From CBDFGS01 sp965247255 (GTDB lineage Bacteria; Chloroflexota; Dehalococcoidia; Lucifugimonadales; CAUZJF01), in NCBI GenBank assembly GCA_965247255.1, contig CBDFGS010000013.1:186001-250000 (forward strand): DNA of 64,000 nt, given 5' to 3'. The translations under genes and the position numbers were made by a program. Shown in pieces: positions 9,300 to 18,667 of the stretch. The notes under the pieces were generated by a model that was not told the DNA's origin, did no database searches, and worked only from the letters and a program-made list of their open reading frames with translations. How positions within the stretch are numbered: position 1 is the first letter of the stretch; every line of letters begins with the position of its first letter.

Positions 9300-11687
9300 C
9301 TAGTTAAGTGCGAAGCTCCACGGTGTGAACTTCACCGACCGATTGCCCGGGTTGCTTACGTTGTCCCTGCCATCCTCGAAGTAGTGGATGGCGGTGTCGC
9401 CGTAGCTGCCAACGCAGCACGTAGGCTGGTTACGCAGGTTGGAACGCCAGATCACGATCTCGAATGGGTGGAAACCGACGGCGTTCAGGTGGTTCATGTT
9501 CTCGATGTTGGTCACGAACATCTCAATGCCGATCTCTTTCCTTCGAGGATCGAAGAAGGAGAGAGCACCGCCCTCGGTCCTGAGCTCCTGCTGCCTGGTA
9601 ATTACTCCGGAGATGTCCGCAGCATAGGCACCAGCGGGGGCCTGGTTTCCGTAGACGTCGGTGAAGGCGGCGTCCCCGCCGGTGGGCGCACAGCCCTCTT
9701 CGCCGCCGGTGTAGTAGTACTGTCCGGCGCACGGGATCGGGCCTCGGTCTCCGTACATCGCCCATCCGCCCGACCAGTCGACCCACCAGGGGCTATGGTC
9801 GTAGTGCTGGTAGCCGGGTTGGCCGAGGTATCCCTCGCCCGTTCCGTAGGCGGGGTTGTTGGCCACCTCGCTTATCTTCACCATGATGCCCAGTTCTTCC
9901 CAGTTCTTCGCCGTCAAGGTAGCGACCAGGTTGTCCGGGTTGCCGCGCGTGCCCATGGTGTTCCAATCGAGCGTGAGCACGCCGGTGCCGTCCAGCCTCT
10001 CAAAGAAGCCGTCGGCATTCTTCTTGTATCCCATGTCGCCCATCAGCCTGTTAGCCTTCGCCATGTCCTGAGGGACGGCGTTGAAGGTCCTCCACTGGTC
10101 GCCGGGGTAGTACGGTGTGCGCGGGTGCGGCACAGCGTTCTGCGGCTGACCAAGACCGAGGAAGGCGGTCTCGTTGATGGCGGAACGGTCCATGGCGTTC
10201 GACAGGGCGTAGCGGAAGTCCCTCGTCCTGAGCAGCCTGCCGATCTCGGGGTCGTTGTTGAACGAGTGGTTGATCATTATCAAGTTGTCGGACCCGGCTA
10301 TGCCGCGGCGGCCGCCAACGTTGAAGTTACCCCTCTCCATGTTCTGGTGGTAGAGCGGGAGCTCTGCGACCTGGAGGCCTCTGCCGGTAGGCCCGTCGCT
10401 CTCACCCTTCATGATCCGGAAGACGGCAACCTCTCGGTTCTCTACGGTTGGCGCGTCCATCACATTGATGTAGGGGAGCTGCTGGCCGTGGGGGTCGACC
10501 GCCATGTAGAACGGATTGGCGTGGGCTCGGTCGTGGCTGCGCCACTCCCAGTCGGTGCCGGCGTTCCAAAGCTCGCCGTTGGGCGGCTTGTAGTACGGGC
10601 CCAGCCACGGCTGGTAGTAGACTCGGTGCAGGCCGACCTTAACGATCAGCTTGATCCAGTCCTCTACGCCGAAGGCGTCCAGCTTCTGCTGGAGCTCGCC
10701 GGGGTCATTGTACTTGGGCAGCCACTGGCTGGCCCACGGCTTGTGCGCGAAGTACGCGCTGCCTCGCACGTACTGCGTGCCACTGAACTTACCCTCGAGG
10801 TATACGAAGTTCGGGGTGTCGAACGTCAGCGAGAAGTGCGTGTCGTCGACCATCGCGAACTGAATCGGGTTCCCGGTGATTATGTCCTTGTCTCCGAAAC
10901 CCTTGGGGTATCGTTCCTTGTTATAGTTCAGGTCCTCCCACACCCACTCGAAGTCTTCCCTGGTAAACGGCTTGCCGTCGGACCATTTCTGGTTCGCCCG
11001 CAGCGTTATGGTGTAGACTCGGCCGTCATCGCTAACGTTGACAGCCTTGGCGATAGCCGGGAAGTTGTCGACGGTGTTGTAGTCGTTCTCGAAAAGCGAG
11101 TACGACGTGGCGTGGTGGAAGATTGTGGTCACGTTGTGGTCGATGATCCGCTTGGTGCCGCCGTAGACCCCGATCTCCTCGGGGATATTCTTGATCAGGA
11201 TGTCATCTACGTCCGGCAGGCGGTCCATCAGCGACGGGCACACCCCGGAGGGTGTGAAGTCCTTGTACGAGGTGTTCATGGAGCCGCACGGCGAGCCGCT
11301 CTTGACCAGCTCGGCGAACATCGGGTTCTCCGTGAACTTGGTCGGCTTAGGTCCCGTGTACACCTTGCTAAAGAACTCGTCCGGGCCTATAGCCTTCGCC
11401 GTATACGGCGTGTAGCCAAGCGCCTCCTTCGCGGGCATGGCCGGTGCCGGTGCAGGCGCCGGTGCAGGCGCCGGCAAGGCTGCCGGTGCAGGTGCAGGCG
11501 CCGGAACTACCGCGGGAGCCGGCGCAGGGGCCGGAGCAACCGCGGGGGCCGGTGCAGGCGCAGGCGCAGCCGCAGGGGCCGCAGCAGGCGCAGGCGTCTC
11601 GTCGGCGCCTCCGCAGGCCATGACGCCGAGCATGCTCAGCGCGGCCAACAGCGCCAGAAGCGTCCTAAATCTCAACAGGTCCTTCAT
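9300..11687 (-). CDS. Family 5 extracellular solute-binding lipoprotein (paralogue 2)
   Basis: This 795-aa paralogue of the 5691-8024 protein has a signal with lipobox LGVMAC (Cys25) and a longer Ala-Pro linker of about 55 residues built from short AP-rich repeats. A SBP_bac_5 body follows (RANQKWSDGKPFTREDFEWVWEDL; LSNAMDRSAINE). The cysteine-rich segments CAGQYYYTGGEEGCAP and TCCVGSYGD are kept, as is the tail NNPGN-type ending in WSFALN. It presumably captures a solute outside the membrane and hands it to an ABC importer not encoded nearby. AGGAGG precedes the ATG. It has its own promoter and terminator, so it is expressed as a single gene. Confidence 0.9.
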   Translation of the reverse strand: MKDLLRFRTLLALLAALSMLGVMACGGADETPAPAAAPAAAPAPAPAPAVAPAPAPAPAVVPAPAPAPAALPAPAPAPAPAPAMPAKEALGYTPYTAKAIGPDEFFSKVYTGPKPTKFTENPMFAELVKSGSPCGSMNTSYKDFTPSGVCPSLMDRLPDVDDILIKNIPEEIGVYGGTKRIIDHNVTTIFHHATSYSLFENDYNTVDNFPAIAKAVNVSDDGRVYTITLRANQKWSDGKPFTREDFEWVWEDLNYNKERYPKGFGDKDIITGNPIQFAMVDDTHFSLTFDTPNFVYLEGKFSGTQYVRGSAYFAHKPWASQWLPKYNDPGELQQKLDAFGVEDWIKLIVKVGLHRVYYQPWLGPYYKPPNGELWNAGTDWEWRSHDRAHANPFYMAVDPHGQQLPYINVMDAPTVENREVAVFRIMKGESDGPTGRGLQVAELPLYHQNMERGNFNVGGRRGIAGSDNLIMINHSFNNDPEIGRLLRTRDFRYALSNAMDRSAINETAFLGLGQPQNAVPHPRTPYYPGDQWRTFNAVPQDMAKANRLMGDMGYKKNADGFFERLDGTGVLTLDWNTMGTRGNPDNLVATLTAKNWEELGIMVKISEVANNPAYGTGEGYLGQPGYQHYDHSPWWVDWSGGWAMYGDRGPIPCAGQYYYTGGEEGCAPTGGDAAFTDVYGNQAPAGAYAADISGVITRQQELRTEGGALSFFDPRRKEIGIEMFVTNIENMNHLNAVGFHPFEIVIWRSNLRNQPTCCVGSYGDTAIHYFEDGRDNVSNPGNRSVKFTPWSFALN

Positions 11688-11745
11688 GTGGTCTCCTCCT
11701 CACATTCATACATAGAGCCGTTATCCGCCCAAAGTAAGCTGTGTG

Positions 11746-11774
11746 ATTGAATCACGCCGTGCTTACGATGTCAA
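11746..11774 (-). promoter_or_regulatory. Promoter and palindrome of binding-protein gene 2
   Basis: On the minus strand, TTGACA (11774-11769), a 17-base spacer, then TTCAAT (11751-11746). The -10 sits within GTGATTCAATCAC, a near-perfect palindrome that could be an operator. Confidence 0.65.
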
Positions 11775-12263
11775 GCCCGCCTAGCATGCCGATGTAGATG
11801 CTGTGCGGGCCCGGAACCCCCTCGGAATCGTCTATCGCCAGCCCGAAGATCTCATTGAAACGCGCCTCCCGCGGCCCTTCCACTCTGATTCGTTTGAGAC
11901 TTCCCGTTGGCGCCCACCCCGGTAATCACACCGTCGACGGCATCGACCCAGGGAATCCTATCGCGGGCGCTGACGATGGGCAGGTTGCAGCTCGAGGCCT
12001 ACCGCCAAGAGCCTCGGTGTTAAGGACCTCGGCCTCGCCCGCGGGACACCCGCCTCACTTCTTCGTAAGGGGTCCACTCCACCGCGCACGCCGACGCGCA
12101 CGCCGACGAGGATGAAATTGGGCAAGCACGCCGTTGAGGTGATCGCCATCCAGGGGTTAGCCCCAACGACTTTTGATTCCTCGCCCTCCGCGGACACCCA
12201 CGGGCGTCTGGGGAGGGCGGCTTCTTGTCTGCGCCCAGTTCATCTACGGCGCCTGACGGCGCA
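11775..12263. other. Intergenic stretch without a convincing gene
   Basis: No intact gene is seen between the promoter of paralogue 2 and the terminator of paralogue 3. On the minus strand, about 50 codons ending near 11758 read like protein (EIFGLAIDDSEGVPGPHSIY) but have no start and are preceded by a stop. They may be a relic of a lost gene. Confidence 0.35.
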
Positions 12264-12303
12264 CAAAAAAAGCAGCCCCGCCTGGGCCTCAGGCGGGGCT
12301 GCT
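12264..12303 (-). terminator. Intrinsic terminator of binding-protein gene 3
   Basis: Inverted repeat AGCAGCCCCGCCTG / CAGGCGGGGCTGCT with a 5-base loop. On the minus strand it is followed by TTTTTTTGTG. It lies about 30 bases past the stop at 12335. Confidence 0.92.
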
Positions 12304-12334
12304 ACTAATTGCTGGCTACGATCTTAGCTTCGGA

Positions 12335-14755
12335 CTAATTGAGTGCGAAGCTCCAACTCTGGTACTTCTTGGACTTGTTGCCGGGGTTATTCATGTTGTC
12401 CATGCCATCCTCAAAGTAGTGGATGCTGGTATCGCCGTAGCTGCCACCGCAGCACCTGGCGATGTTCCTCTGGTTGTTACGCCAGATCCCGACACTCACA
12501 GGAGCAAAGCCAACGGTGGAGAAGTACATCTTCTGCTCCGCGCTGGTCTTGTATATCTCCTGGCCAATTCCTTTACGTCGCGGGTCGAAGAACGAGATTC
12601 CCTCGCCCTCCTTGATCAGCTCCTGCTGGAGCTTGATGACGCCGGACATGTCGTACGGGTACGTGCCCTCTGGGGCCATGTTCCCGTAGATATCGGTAAT
12701 CTGCGGGTCCGGACCTGTCGGTGCGCAGCCCTCCTCACCAGCGGTGAAGTAGTAAGAGCCGGCGCAAGGCAGGATGCCTCTGCCGCCGTACACCGCCCAC
12801 TGGGCGTACCAGTAGATCCACCAGGGACTGTGGCCGTAGCTGTCGTCAGTGGGGGAGCTCATCTGCTCCAGGCCCTCGCCGTAGCCCGTGCCATAGGTGG
12901 GATGAGGGGTGCACTTAATGCCGAGGTCGTTCCAGTTCTGGCAGGTGACCTCGCCGACCGAGTACTGCCAGTCGCCGATCCACCAGTCGAACTCAAGGAT
13001 CCCGGTGCCGTCGAGCCGGTTGAGCATGCCATCCGAGTTCTTCGTGTAGCCCATGCCCTCCAACAGCTTGTTGGCCCGGTCCATGTCGTGGATGGTGTCC
13101 AGCGTCCTGAACTCCTCTGGGATGGCGTAAGGTGTTTGCGGGTGCGGCCAATGGTTCTGAGGTACGCCAAGGCCCATGAAGCCAACATCGTTGATCGCCT
13201 CACGGTTCATGGCCACGCTCAGCGCGATGCGGAAGTCTTTAGTCCGCAGCAGCCGCGCCCACTCCTCGTCCGCTTTGAAGTCCTGGTTCAACGTCCAGAA
13301 GGAGTCGTTCCCAACGTTGTACCGCCTGGCCTGTATGCTGAAGTCGCCCTCGACCATGTGCTGGTGGTACAGCGGGAGCTCTCCAACCTGGAATCCGCGG
13401 CCCTGAGGCCCGTCGCTCTCGCCATTCATCGCCCGGAAGATAGATGCTTCCCTGTTACCCAGCACCAGGGCATCCATGCCATCCAGGTAGGGCAGCTGAT
13501 TCCCATGGGGGTCAACCGCGAAGTAGTACGGGTTGGCATGGGCCGCATCGTGCTCTCGCCAGCCCCAGTCGGTACCGGCGCCCCAGAGCTCGCCGTTGGG
13601 CGGCTTGTAGAACGGACCGGTCCACGGCTGGTAGTAGGCCCTGTGGAGCCCAACCTTCGTGATGAGCGCGTTGAAGTCCTCGACGCCGAAGGCGTCCAGC
13701 TTCGCCTGCATCTCGCTAGGCTCGTTGTACTTGGGAATCCACTGGCTGTTCCACGGCTTGTGGGCGAACCATCCGCGGCCGCGGATGGAGGGAGTCCCGG
13801 TGAACTTGCCCTCTAAGAAGGTGAAGTAAGGGGTGTCGAACGAGAGGCTGAATGTCCACTCGTCCAGGGGTGTGTACTGCACGGGGTTCCCTGTTACAGG
13901 GTCCTTCGTCGGGTAGCCCTTCGGGAACCTTTCCTTGTTATAGTTCAGGTCTTCCCACACCCAGGTAACGTCCTCTATGTCGATAAGCTTTCCGTCCGAC
14001 CACCTCGCTCCCTGGCGGAGCGTGACGGTGTATGAACGGCCGTCCGCGCTGGCATCCACTTTCTTGGCAACAAACGGCACCTGGTCAACGACGTTGTAGT
14101 CGTTGCGGAACATCGAGTATGCCGATGCGTGGTGGAAGATGGTGGTCGCGTTGTGCTCGACCAGCCTCTTGGTCCCACCGTAGACACCGATCTCGTCCAG
14201 CACGGGCCACACGAGGATGTCGTCCACCACGGGCATGCGGTCCATCAGTGAAGGACATGCTGTCGGCGGCGTGAAGTCCGCATAGGTGACCTGGTACGAG
14301 CCGCATGGCTGCCCAGCCTTTACGAGCTCCGCGAACTTGGGGTTCTCGTTAAACTTGGTCGGCTTGGGCCCGGTGTAGATCATGGTGGGCACGTTGCCCG
14401 GAGCTACTTCCGGAGGCGTAAAGGGCGTGTACCCGAGGTCCTCCGACATCATCGCCGGCGCCACCGGGGCCCTCAGGGGCACGCTTCCCGCCGCTGCCGC
14501 TCCGCCACCCGCGGCCTGAGGCGCGTCGGGTTGAATGGCAGAAGCCGCTGGGGCCGCGCGGGCCGGCAAGGCCGGCTGTTGCGGCGTGGAATCGAACACC
14601 TCCGTCAGCGTCTCCTGCGCCACTGCGGCAGCAGCTGCCGCCGCGGGCTGCTGGGGCGCCGCGGGCTGTGCCGGCTCCTCAGCCGCGCACGCTATTGCCG
14701 CGAGCAGGCTGAGGACAGCCGCCACGGCCAACAAGGGTCCTATCTTCAAACGCAT
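12335..14755 (-). CDS. Family 5 extracellular solute-binding lipoprotein (paralogue 3)
   Basis: The protein has 806 aa. The ATG at 14755 is chosen because AGGAGG lies 6 bases before it; a start 5 codons upstream would overlap that site. The lipobox is LLAAIAC (Cys23), and an Ala/Pro/Gln-rich linker of about 80 residues follows. The body matches SBP_bac_5 (LRQGARWSDGKLIDIEDVTWVWEDL; LSVAMNREAINDVGF). It shares CAGSYYFTAGEEGCAP, RCCGGSYGD and the tail NNPGNKSKKYQSWSFALN with paralogues 1 and 2. The ligand is unknown. No importer membrane genes are nearby. It is monocistronic, with its own promoter and terminator. Confidence 0.9.
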   Translation of the reverse strand: MRLKIGPLLAVAAVLSLLAAIACAAEEPAQPAAPQQPAAAAAAAVAQETLTEVFDSTPQQPALPARAAPAASAIQPDAPQAAGGGAAAAGSVPLRAPVAPAMMSEDLGYTPFTPPEVAPGNVPTMIYTGPKPTKFNENPKFAELVKAGQPCGSYQVTYADFTPPTACPSLMDRMPVVDDILVWPVLDEIGVYGGTKRLVEHNATTIFHHASAYSMFRNDYNVVDQVPFVAKKVDASADGRSYTVTLRQGARWSDGKLIDIEDVTWVWEDLNYNKERFPKGYPTKDPVTGNPVQYTPLDEWTFSLSFDTPYFTFLEGKFTGTPSIRGRGWFAHKPWNSQWIPKYNEPSEMQAKLDAFGVEDFNALITKVGLHRAYYQPWTGPFYKPPNGELWGAGTDWGWREHDAAHANPYYFAVDPHGNQLPYLDGMDALVLGNREASIFRAMNGESDGPQGRGFQVGELPLYHQHMVEGDFSIQARRYNVGNDSFWTLNQDFKADEEWARLLRTKDFRIALSVAMNREAINDVGFMGLGVPQNHWPHPQTPYAIPEEFRTLDTIHDMDRANKLLEGMGYTKNSDGMLNRLDGTGILEFDWWIGDWQYSVGEVTCQNWNDLGIKCTPHPTYGTGYGEGLEQMSSPTDDSYGHSPWWIYWYAQWAVYGGRGILPCAGSYYFTAGEEGCAPTGPDPQITDIYGNMAPEGTYPYDMSGVIKLQQELIKEGEGISFFDPRRKGIGQEIYKTSAEQKMYFSTVGFAPVSVGIWRNNQRNIARCCGGSYGDTSIHYFEDGMDNMNNPGNKSKKYQSWSFALN

Positions 14756-14817
14756 ATGTCTCCTCCTCAATTCTATTTAGGTACTCGCACTACAATACGC
14801 AATACGCTCAAGCTCGG

Positions 14818-14846
14818 ATTCAATCATACGTAGTCATCGCTGTCAA
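14818..14846 (-). promoter_or_regulatory. Promoter of binding-protein gene 3
   Basis: On the minus strand, TTGACA (14846-14841), a 17-base spacer, then TTGAAT (14823-14818) within TGATTGAATC. It has the same design as upstream of paralogues 1 and 2. Confidence 0.65.
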
Positions 14847-14983
14847 CCTCCCTCGGCAAACGATGTAAGGGCGGGCAAAATCGCATCCTCGAAGTATCCA
14901 GCCGATGTCAACCGCTCGGTCCGTTTCGTCGACTCATCGATTATCAATCGTCGATAATAAAAAGGCCATACCGTCCAGCTAGG

Positions 14984-17296
14984 CTACCGGTCCAGCGCGA
15001 AGCTCCAGCTCTTGTGTGCCTTGGAGCGGTTCCCCGGGTTGTTCATGTTGTCTATGCCGTCCTCGAAGAACAACGACTGCGAGTAACCCGCCCCTACTTC
15101 CAGATCGAAGTTCCGGAGGTTGTTCCTTACCATACCAACCCGGCCGCAGCAGCCCGAGTAGCTTACCGTATTGATGACATACTTCTCACGGGCGTGGATC
15201 CTGAAAATCTCCTTGCCGATCTCGATGCGCCGAGGGTCGTGCCTTTGTAGCCCACGCCCTTCGACTATAAGCTCCTGGAACTTCTTCATATTGCCCCGGA
15301 TATCCGAAGGGTAGCTGTCTCCCGGAGGAGACATCTTGCCGTATATGTCGGACCACTTCGGATCAGGGCCCGAGGGCTTCATGCCCTCCTTGCCACCTGA
15401 GAAGAAGTACGTAGCTACCTGAGGCCCCATGGAGCGCCCCTCGTATTGGGGAGTCAGCGGGGTCCACGGAGGGCCCCAGGGCTCCCACGAGTAGCCGTCG
15501 TTGCCCAGGTACAGGTACTGCCTGCCCTCGGCGTACTGTCTGCCCCCAGCATCCGCGCCCAGCCGGTAGTTGAGCTTGATGCCCAGGTCCTTGAGGTATT
15601 TCTGGACTAGAATCGCTACCTCGATGTGCTCCGAGCCGGACATGATGTTGCCCAGGCCCACGCTGGCGCCCGCCTCGAGGAACAGAGTCAGGTTTCCTTT
15701 CCCATCCAAGCGGTCCAGATACCCGTCGTTGTCCTTGTCCTGGTAGCCCATTTTCGCCATTAGCTGTTTGGCCTTGGGCAGGTCGAACTGAGTCTCGTAG
15801 CTGGCCCACTCTGCCTCCGGGGCGAACAGCGTCCCCGGGTGAGGGCTCCAGTTTTGAGGCACACCCAGCCCGAGGAAGATCGTGTCGTTTATGTTCTCCC
15901 GGTCGATGGCGTAGTTCCAAGCGAAGCGGAAGTCTTTGGTCCGCAGAAGCTTGCCCAGCTCTTCGTCAAGCTTGAAGTCCTGGCTCAGAATGAAGCCTGA
16001 GTCCAGCCCTGACGCGTTGAGACCCCTGTATATGCTGTAGTCGCCCTTTTCCATGTTGTAGTGGTAGAGAGGTAGCTCCTTCAGCCTGGCCATCCGGCCA
16101 TCGGGGCCGTCGACCTCACCCGCCATCGCGCGGAACGCCGCCGTCTCCCTGCTTTCCACCTGCTGGTAGTTCACAGAGTTGATGTACGGAAGCTGGTTGC
16201 CGGCCGGGTCCACCGCGAAGTAGTAGGGGTTACGTACTATCCTGGCGAAACCCTTGGACCACGGAAAGTCGGTGCCGTACCCGTTTCGCGCTCCGTTCGG
16301 GGGCACGATGTACGGGCCGGTGAACGGGATGTAAAACTCCCGGTGCATATCCATCTTCCAGAAGAGCTTGGTCCACTCCTGCTTGCCGGACTTCTTGATC
16401 TCTTCCTTCAGGAACTTGGGGTCGGCGTACTTGGGATGATATATCTTCAGGTGGTGTTTGGGCGCATACCAGCACCAGTTGCGGCAGTTCGACGTGCCCA
16501 GGAACTTACCCTCAACGAGGGTGTAATTGGGCGTGTCGTAAGTAATTGCAAAGCTCCAGTCGTCCAATACCGAGAACTTGACCGGGTTCCCGGTTACGGC
16601 GTCCTTATAGTCCGGGTTTATGTGAGGATGGTAGTCGCGGTTGAGGTCCAAGTCCTCCCAGGCGAACCTGACGTCCTCCATCGTGATCGGTTTGCCGTCG
16701 GACCACCTGACACCTCGGCGAAGTGTGACGATGTAGCTTCGCCCGTCCTCGCTAATCTCGACGGACTTGCAGAAGTGGGACAGCTTCTGCCCGTCGAAGT
16801 CTGCGACCATGCATGAGTCGGTGGATGCGGAGTGGATAAGCGCAGGGTAGGTACCGATGATGCGCCTATCTCCTCCGTAGACCCCAATCGCCTCCGGGGG
16901 CGCCACCACCATCACGTCGTCAGGATGCGGCAGCCGCTCTTCGATGGGCGGGCAGGCGGCGGGCGGCGTCCATACGTCGTACTTGACGGAGACCCCGCAG
17001 GGCTTTCCCGCCTTCACAAGCTCGGCTAACTCCGGGGACTCATTGAACTGAGTGGGGCGAGGCCCGTCGTAGACAAAGCTCCGGAACTCTCCCGGCCCGA
17101 CTATCTCAGCGACGTATTCGGTCCCGTCCGTCGTTCGCGCCGCCCGCGCAGGTGCCGCATTCCCGTTTGGGCCTGCGACCGAGACTGCTCCCTCCACGTC
17201 CGGTTTGGCGTCGCCACCGCAGGCGACCCCCAGCGCCGTCGCCGCGGCGACGGCTAACGCTATGAGCCAGGTCTTTCTCAGGATTCGCGACCGCAT
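14984..17296 (-). CDS. Family 5 extracellular solute-binding lipoprotein (paralogue 4, diverged)
   Basis: The protein has 770 aa from the ATG at 17296, which has AGGAGG 6 bases upstream. The open frame extends 128 codons further, but that part is non-coding. The lipobox is ALGVAC (Cys26), followed by a short linker without the Ala-Pro repeat. The SBP_bac_5 pattern is clear (LRRGVRWSDGKPITMEDVRFAWEDL; WNYAIDRENINDTIFLG). It is the most distant of the four paralogues: the GGEEGC cysteine motif is replaced by SGGKEGMKPSG, though a CC pair (SGCCGRVG) and the NNPGNRSKAHKSWSFAL tail remain. The ligand is unknown; it probably differs from that of the other three. Confidence 0.88.
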   Translation of the reverse strand: MRSRILRKTWLIALAVAAATALGVACGGDAKPDVEGAVSVAGPNGNAAPARAARTTDGTEYVAEIVGPGEFRSFVYDGPRPTQFNESPELAELVKAGKPCGVSVKYDVWTPPAACPPIEERLPHPDDVMVVAPPEAIGVYGGDRRIIGTYPALIHSASTDSCMVADFDGQKLSHFCKSVEISEDGRSYIVTLRRGVRWSDGKPITMEDVRFAWEDLDLNRDYHPHINPDYKDAVTGNPVKFSVLDDWSFAITYDTPNYTLVEGKFLGTSNCRNWCWYAPKHHLKIYHPKYADPKFLKEEIKKSGKQEWTKLFWKMDMHREFYIPFTGPYIVPPNGARNGYGTDFPWSKGFARIVRNPYYFAVDPAGNQLPYINSVNYQQVESRETAAFRAMAGEVDGPDGRMARLKELPLYHYNMEKGDYSIYRGLNASGLDSGFILSQDFKLDEELGKLLRTKDFRFAWNYAIDRENINDTIFLGLGVPQNWSPHPGTLFAPEAEWASYETQFDLPKAKQLMAKMGYQDKDNDGYLDRLDGKGNLTLFLEAGASVGLGNIMSGSEHIEVAILVQKYLKDLGIKLNYRLGADAGGRQYAEGRQYLYLGNDGYSWEPWGPPWTPLTPQYEGRSMGPQVATYFFSGGKEGMKPSGPDPKWSDIYGKMSPPGDSYPSDIRGNMKKFQELIVEGRGLQRHDPRRIEIGKEIFRIHAREKYVINTVSYSGCCGRVGMVRNNLRNFDLEVGAGYSQSLFFEDGIDNMNNPGNRSKAHKSWSFALDR

Positions 17297-17525
17297 CGGT
17301 GCCTCCTCACATCTCGTGGGTGTCGTGCCCTCTCCGGTAATAAATATATGAATCGATGTCAATGTAGCATCGGCGCCCGATGCACGCACCCATTCGGCGC
17401 CAGGCAGGGACAGACCCCCAGTGTAACACGTGCGGTCTTGCCACCGCACCGCTAACTCTTTCTCTGGACGGCGCTGCGGTCTCGAACGCATTTTGACAGC
17501 CTCGGCTCTGGCGGGCAGCCTCGCT

Positions 17526-18518
17526 TTATCTGAAGAGCTGAGACAACCCCGCCACGGCGCGGTAGTCCTCGAGCCTCGGGAGGAGTAGTGGGAGTTGGAC
17601 TCCCGCATCCCGGTACTCCGCGATCCTCTCCACGCACCGCCCTGCCGACCCGACGACATAGAGCGCCTCGACCATCTCATCGGTTATGAGCGGCAAGGCA
17701 CTGAGACCGCCGTCCTGCTGAACGGACTTCCTGAGTCCGGGTAGGATTCCGGGGTCGAAGCCTCCCCTTTCCAAGAGCGTTTCGCCCACGTGGTCTTCCG
17801 CCAAAAGCCTGACGATACGCTCTTTCAAGCTGGTCCAGATAGGGCCTGGATCGTCCCGCAATCGGGTGACCAGCATGCACGCGATGTCGACCGAATCGGG
17901 GTCTCGGCCAGCCTGCCGGGCGGCGTCCCGCACCTCGCCTACCGCCCACTTGGCGTACGCGGCCGGCGTGTACGCGTTGAGCAGCACGCCGTCGGCGATC
18001 TTGCCCGCGAGACGCAGCGCCCTCGGGCCGATTGCGCCGAGGTAGACCGGCACCCTGGATTGCACCGGCCCCACGGCAAGTCGCGCATCCCTCAGCTTGA
18101 GCCCGCCGCTGATAGACGTTCCGGTGTCTCCTGAAAGCAGAGCCCGGACGACCGTCACCGTCTCTTCCAAAGTGGTCCTCGGCCGGCCGTAGGGGATCCC
18201 CATCTTGCCCTCGATTACAGCCTTATCACTCCTGCCGAGACCCAGTATGAGCCGGCCACCCGATATCCTGTCGACCGTCGCCGCGGCCATCGCGAGGAGA
18301 GCGGGGTTCCGCGTGTAGGGGTTTACGACACCTACGCCAAGTCGTACCCGCGTCGTCGACGCTGCGAGGTAGCCGAGCATGGAGAAGGTCTCCTCGTGAA
18401 AGTACCGCTCCGTAACCCACAGCGATTCGAACCCGCCCTCGTCTGCGAGACGGCCAAACTCGGCTAACTCCGACCCGCTGTCGACTCCGTGGTAGACGAC
18501 GATACCCGCCCTCTGCAT
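17526..18518 (-). CDS. LLM-class flavin-dependent oxidoreductase
   Basis: This 330-aa protein is a member of the luciferase-like monooxygenase superfamily, a TIM barrel using FMN or F420. Visible features are FESLWVTERYFHEETF, the nucleotide-cofactor region RLGVGVVNPYTRNPALLAMAAATVD and RISGGRLILGLGRSD near residue 95. SAR202-type genomes are rich in such enzymes, often proposed to oxidise recalcitrant organic matter. F420 versus FMN cannot be told from sequence alone. The ATG at 18518 has GGAGG 8 bases upstream and is preferred to one 7 codons earlier. It is divergent from the CoA-transferase gene, sharing a roughly 150-bp control region. Confidence 0.87.
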   Translation of the reverse strand: MQRAGIVVYHGVDSGSELAEFGRLADEGGFESLWVTERYFHEETFSMLGYLAASTTRVRLGVGVVNPYTRNPALLAMAAATVDRISGGRLILGLGRSDKAVIEGKMGIPYGRPRTTLEETVTVVRALLSGDTGTSISGGLKLRDARLAVGPVQSRVPVYLGAIGPRALRLAGKIADGVLLNAYTPAAYAKWAVGEVRDAARQAGRDPDSVDIACMLVTRLRDDPGPIWTSLKERIVRLLAEDHVGETLLERGGFDPGILPGLRKSVQQDGGLSALPLITDEMVEALYVVGSAGRCVERIAEYRDAGVQLPLLLPRLEDYRAVAGLSQLFR

Positions 18519-18594
18519 GGCTGACCCCTCCGACTTCACACACCGAGGCGATGCCGTTATGCTCTCTTACCTTATTTATAGTACAGACGCGTCG

Positions 18595-18623
18595 TTGACG
18601 GTACTAGGCGGCGCTGCTAAACT
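18595..18623 (+). promoter_or_regulatory. Promoter of the acyl-CoA gene set
   Basis: TTGACG (18595-18600), a 17-base spacer, TAAACT (18618-18623). Transcription would begin near 18630, after the GTG at 18626, which argues for the ATG at 18668 as the start of the CoA-transferase. Confidence 0.5.
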
Positions 18624-18667
18624 CCGTGCCGGATAGCCCAGCGCTCGATGAAGAGGCGGTATCCGGG

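Noticed and set aside
9135..11750. An open frame of 871 codons on the plus strand opposite binding-protein gene 2
   Set aside because: It is the antisense shadow of a high-GC coding gene with strong signal peptide, ribosome-binding site and terminator on the minus strand; the translated protein is Arg/Val-rich and domain-free.
12419..13816. A 465-codon plus-strand frame opposite binding-protein gene 3
   Set aside because: Antisense shadow, same reasons; no ribosome-binding site or known motif.
14945..14965. ATTATC / GATAAT hairpin after binding-protein gene 4
   Set aside because: The A-run lies on the wrong side for a minus-strand terminator and the stem is only 6 bp.
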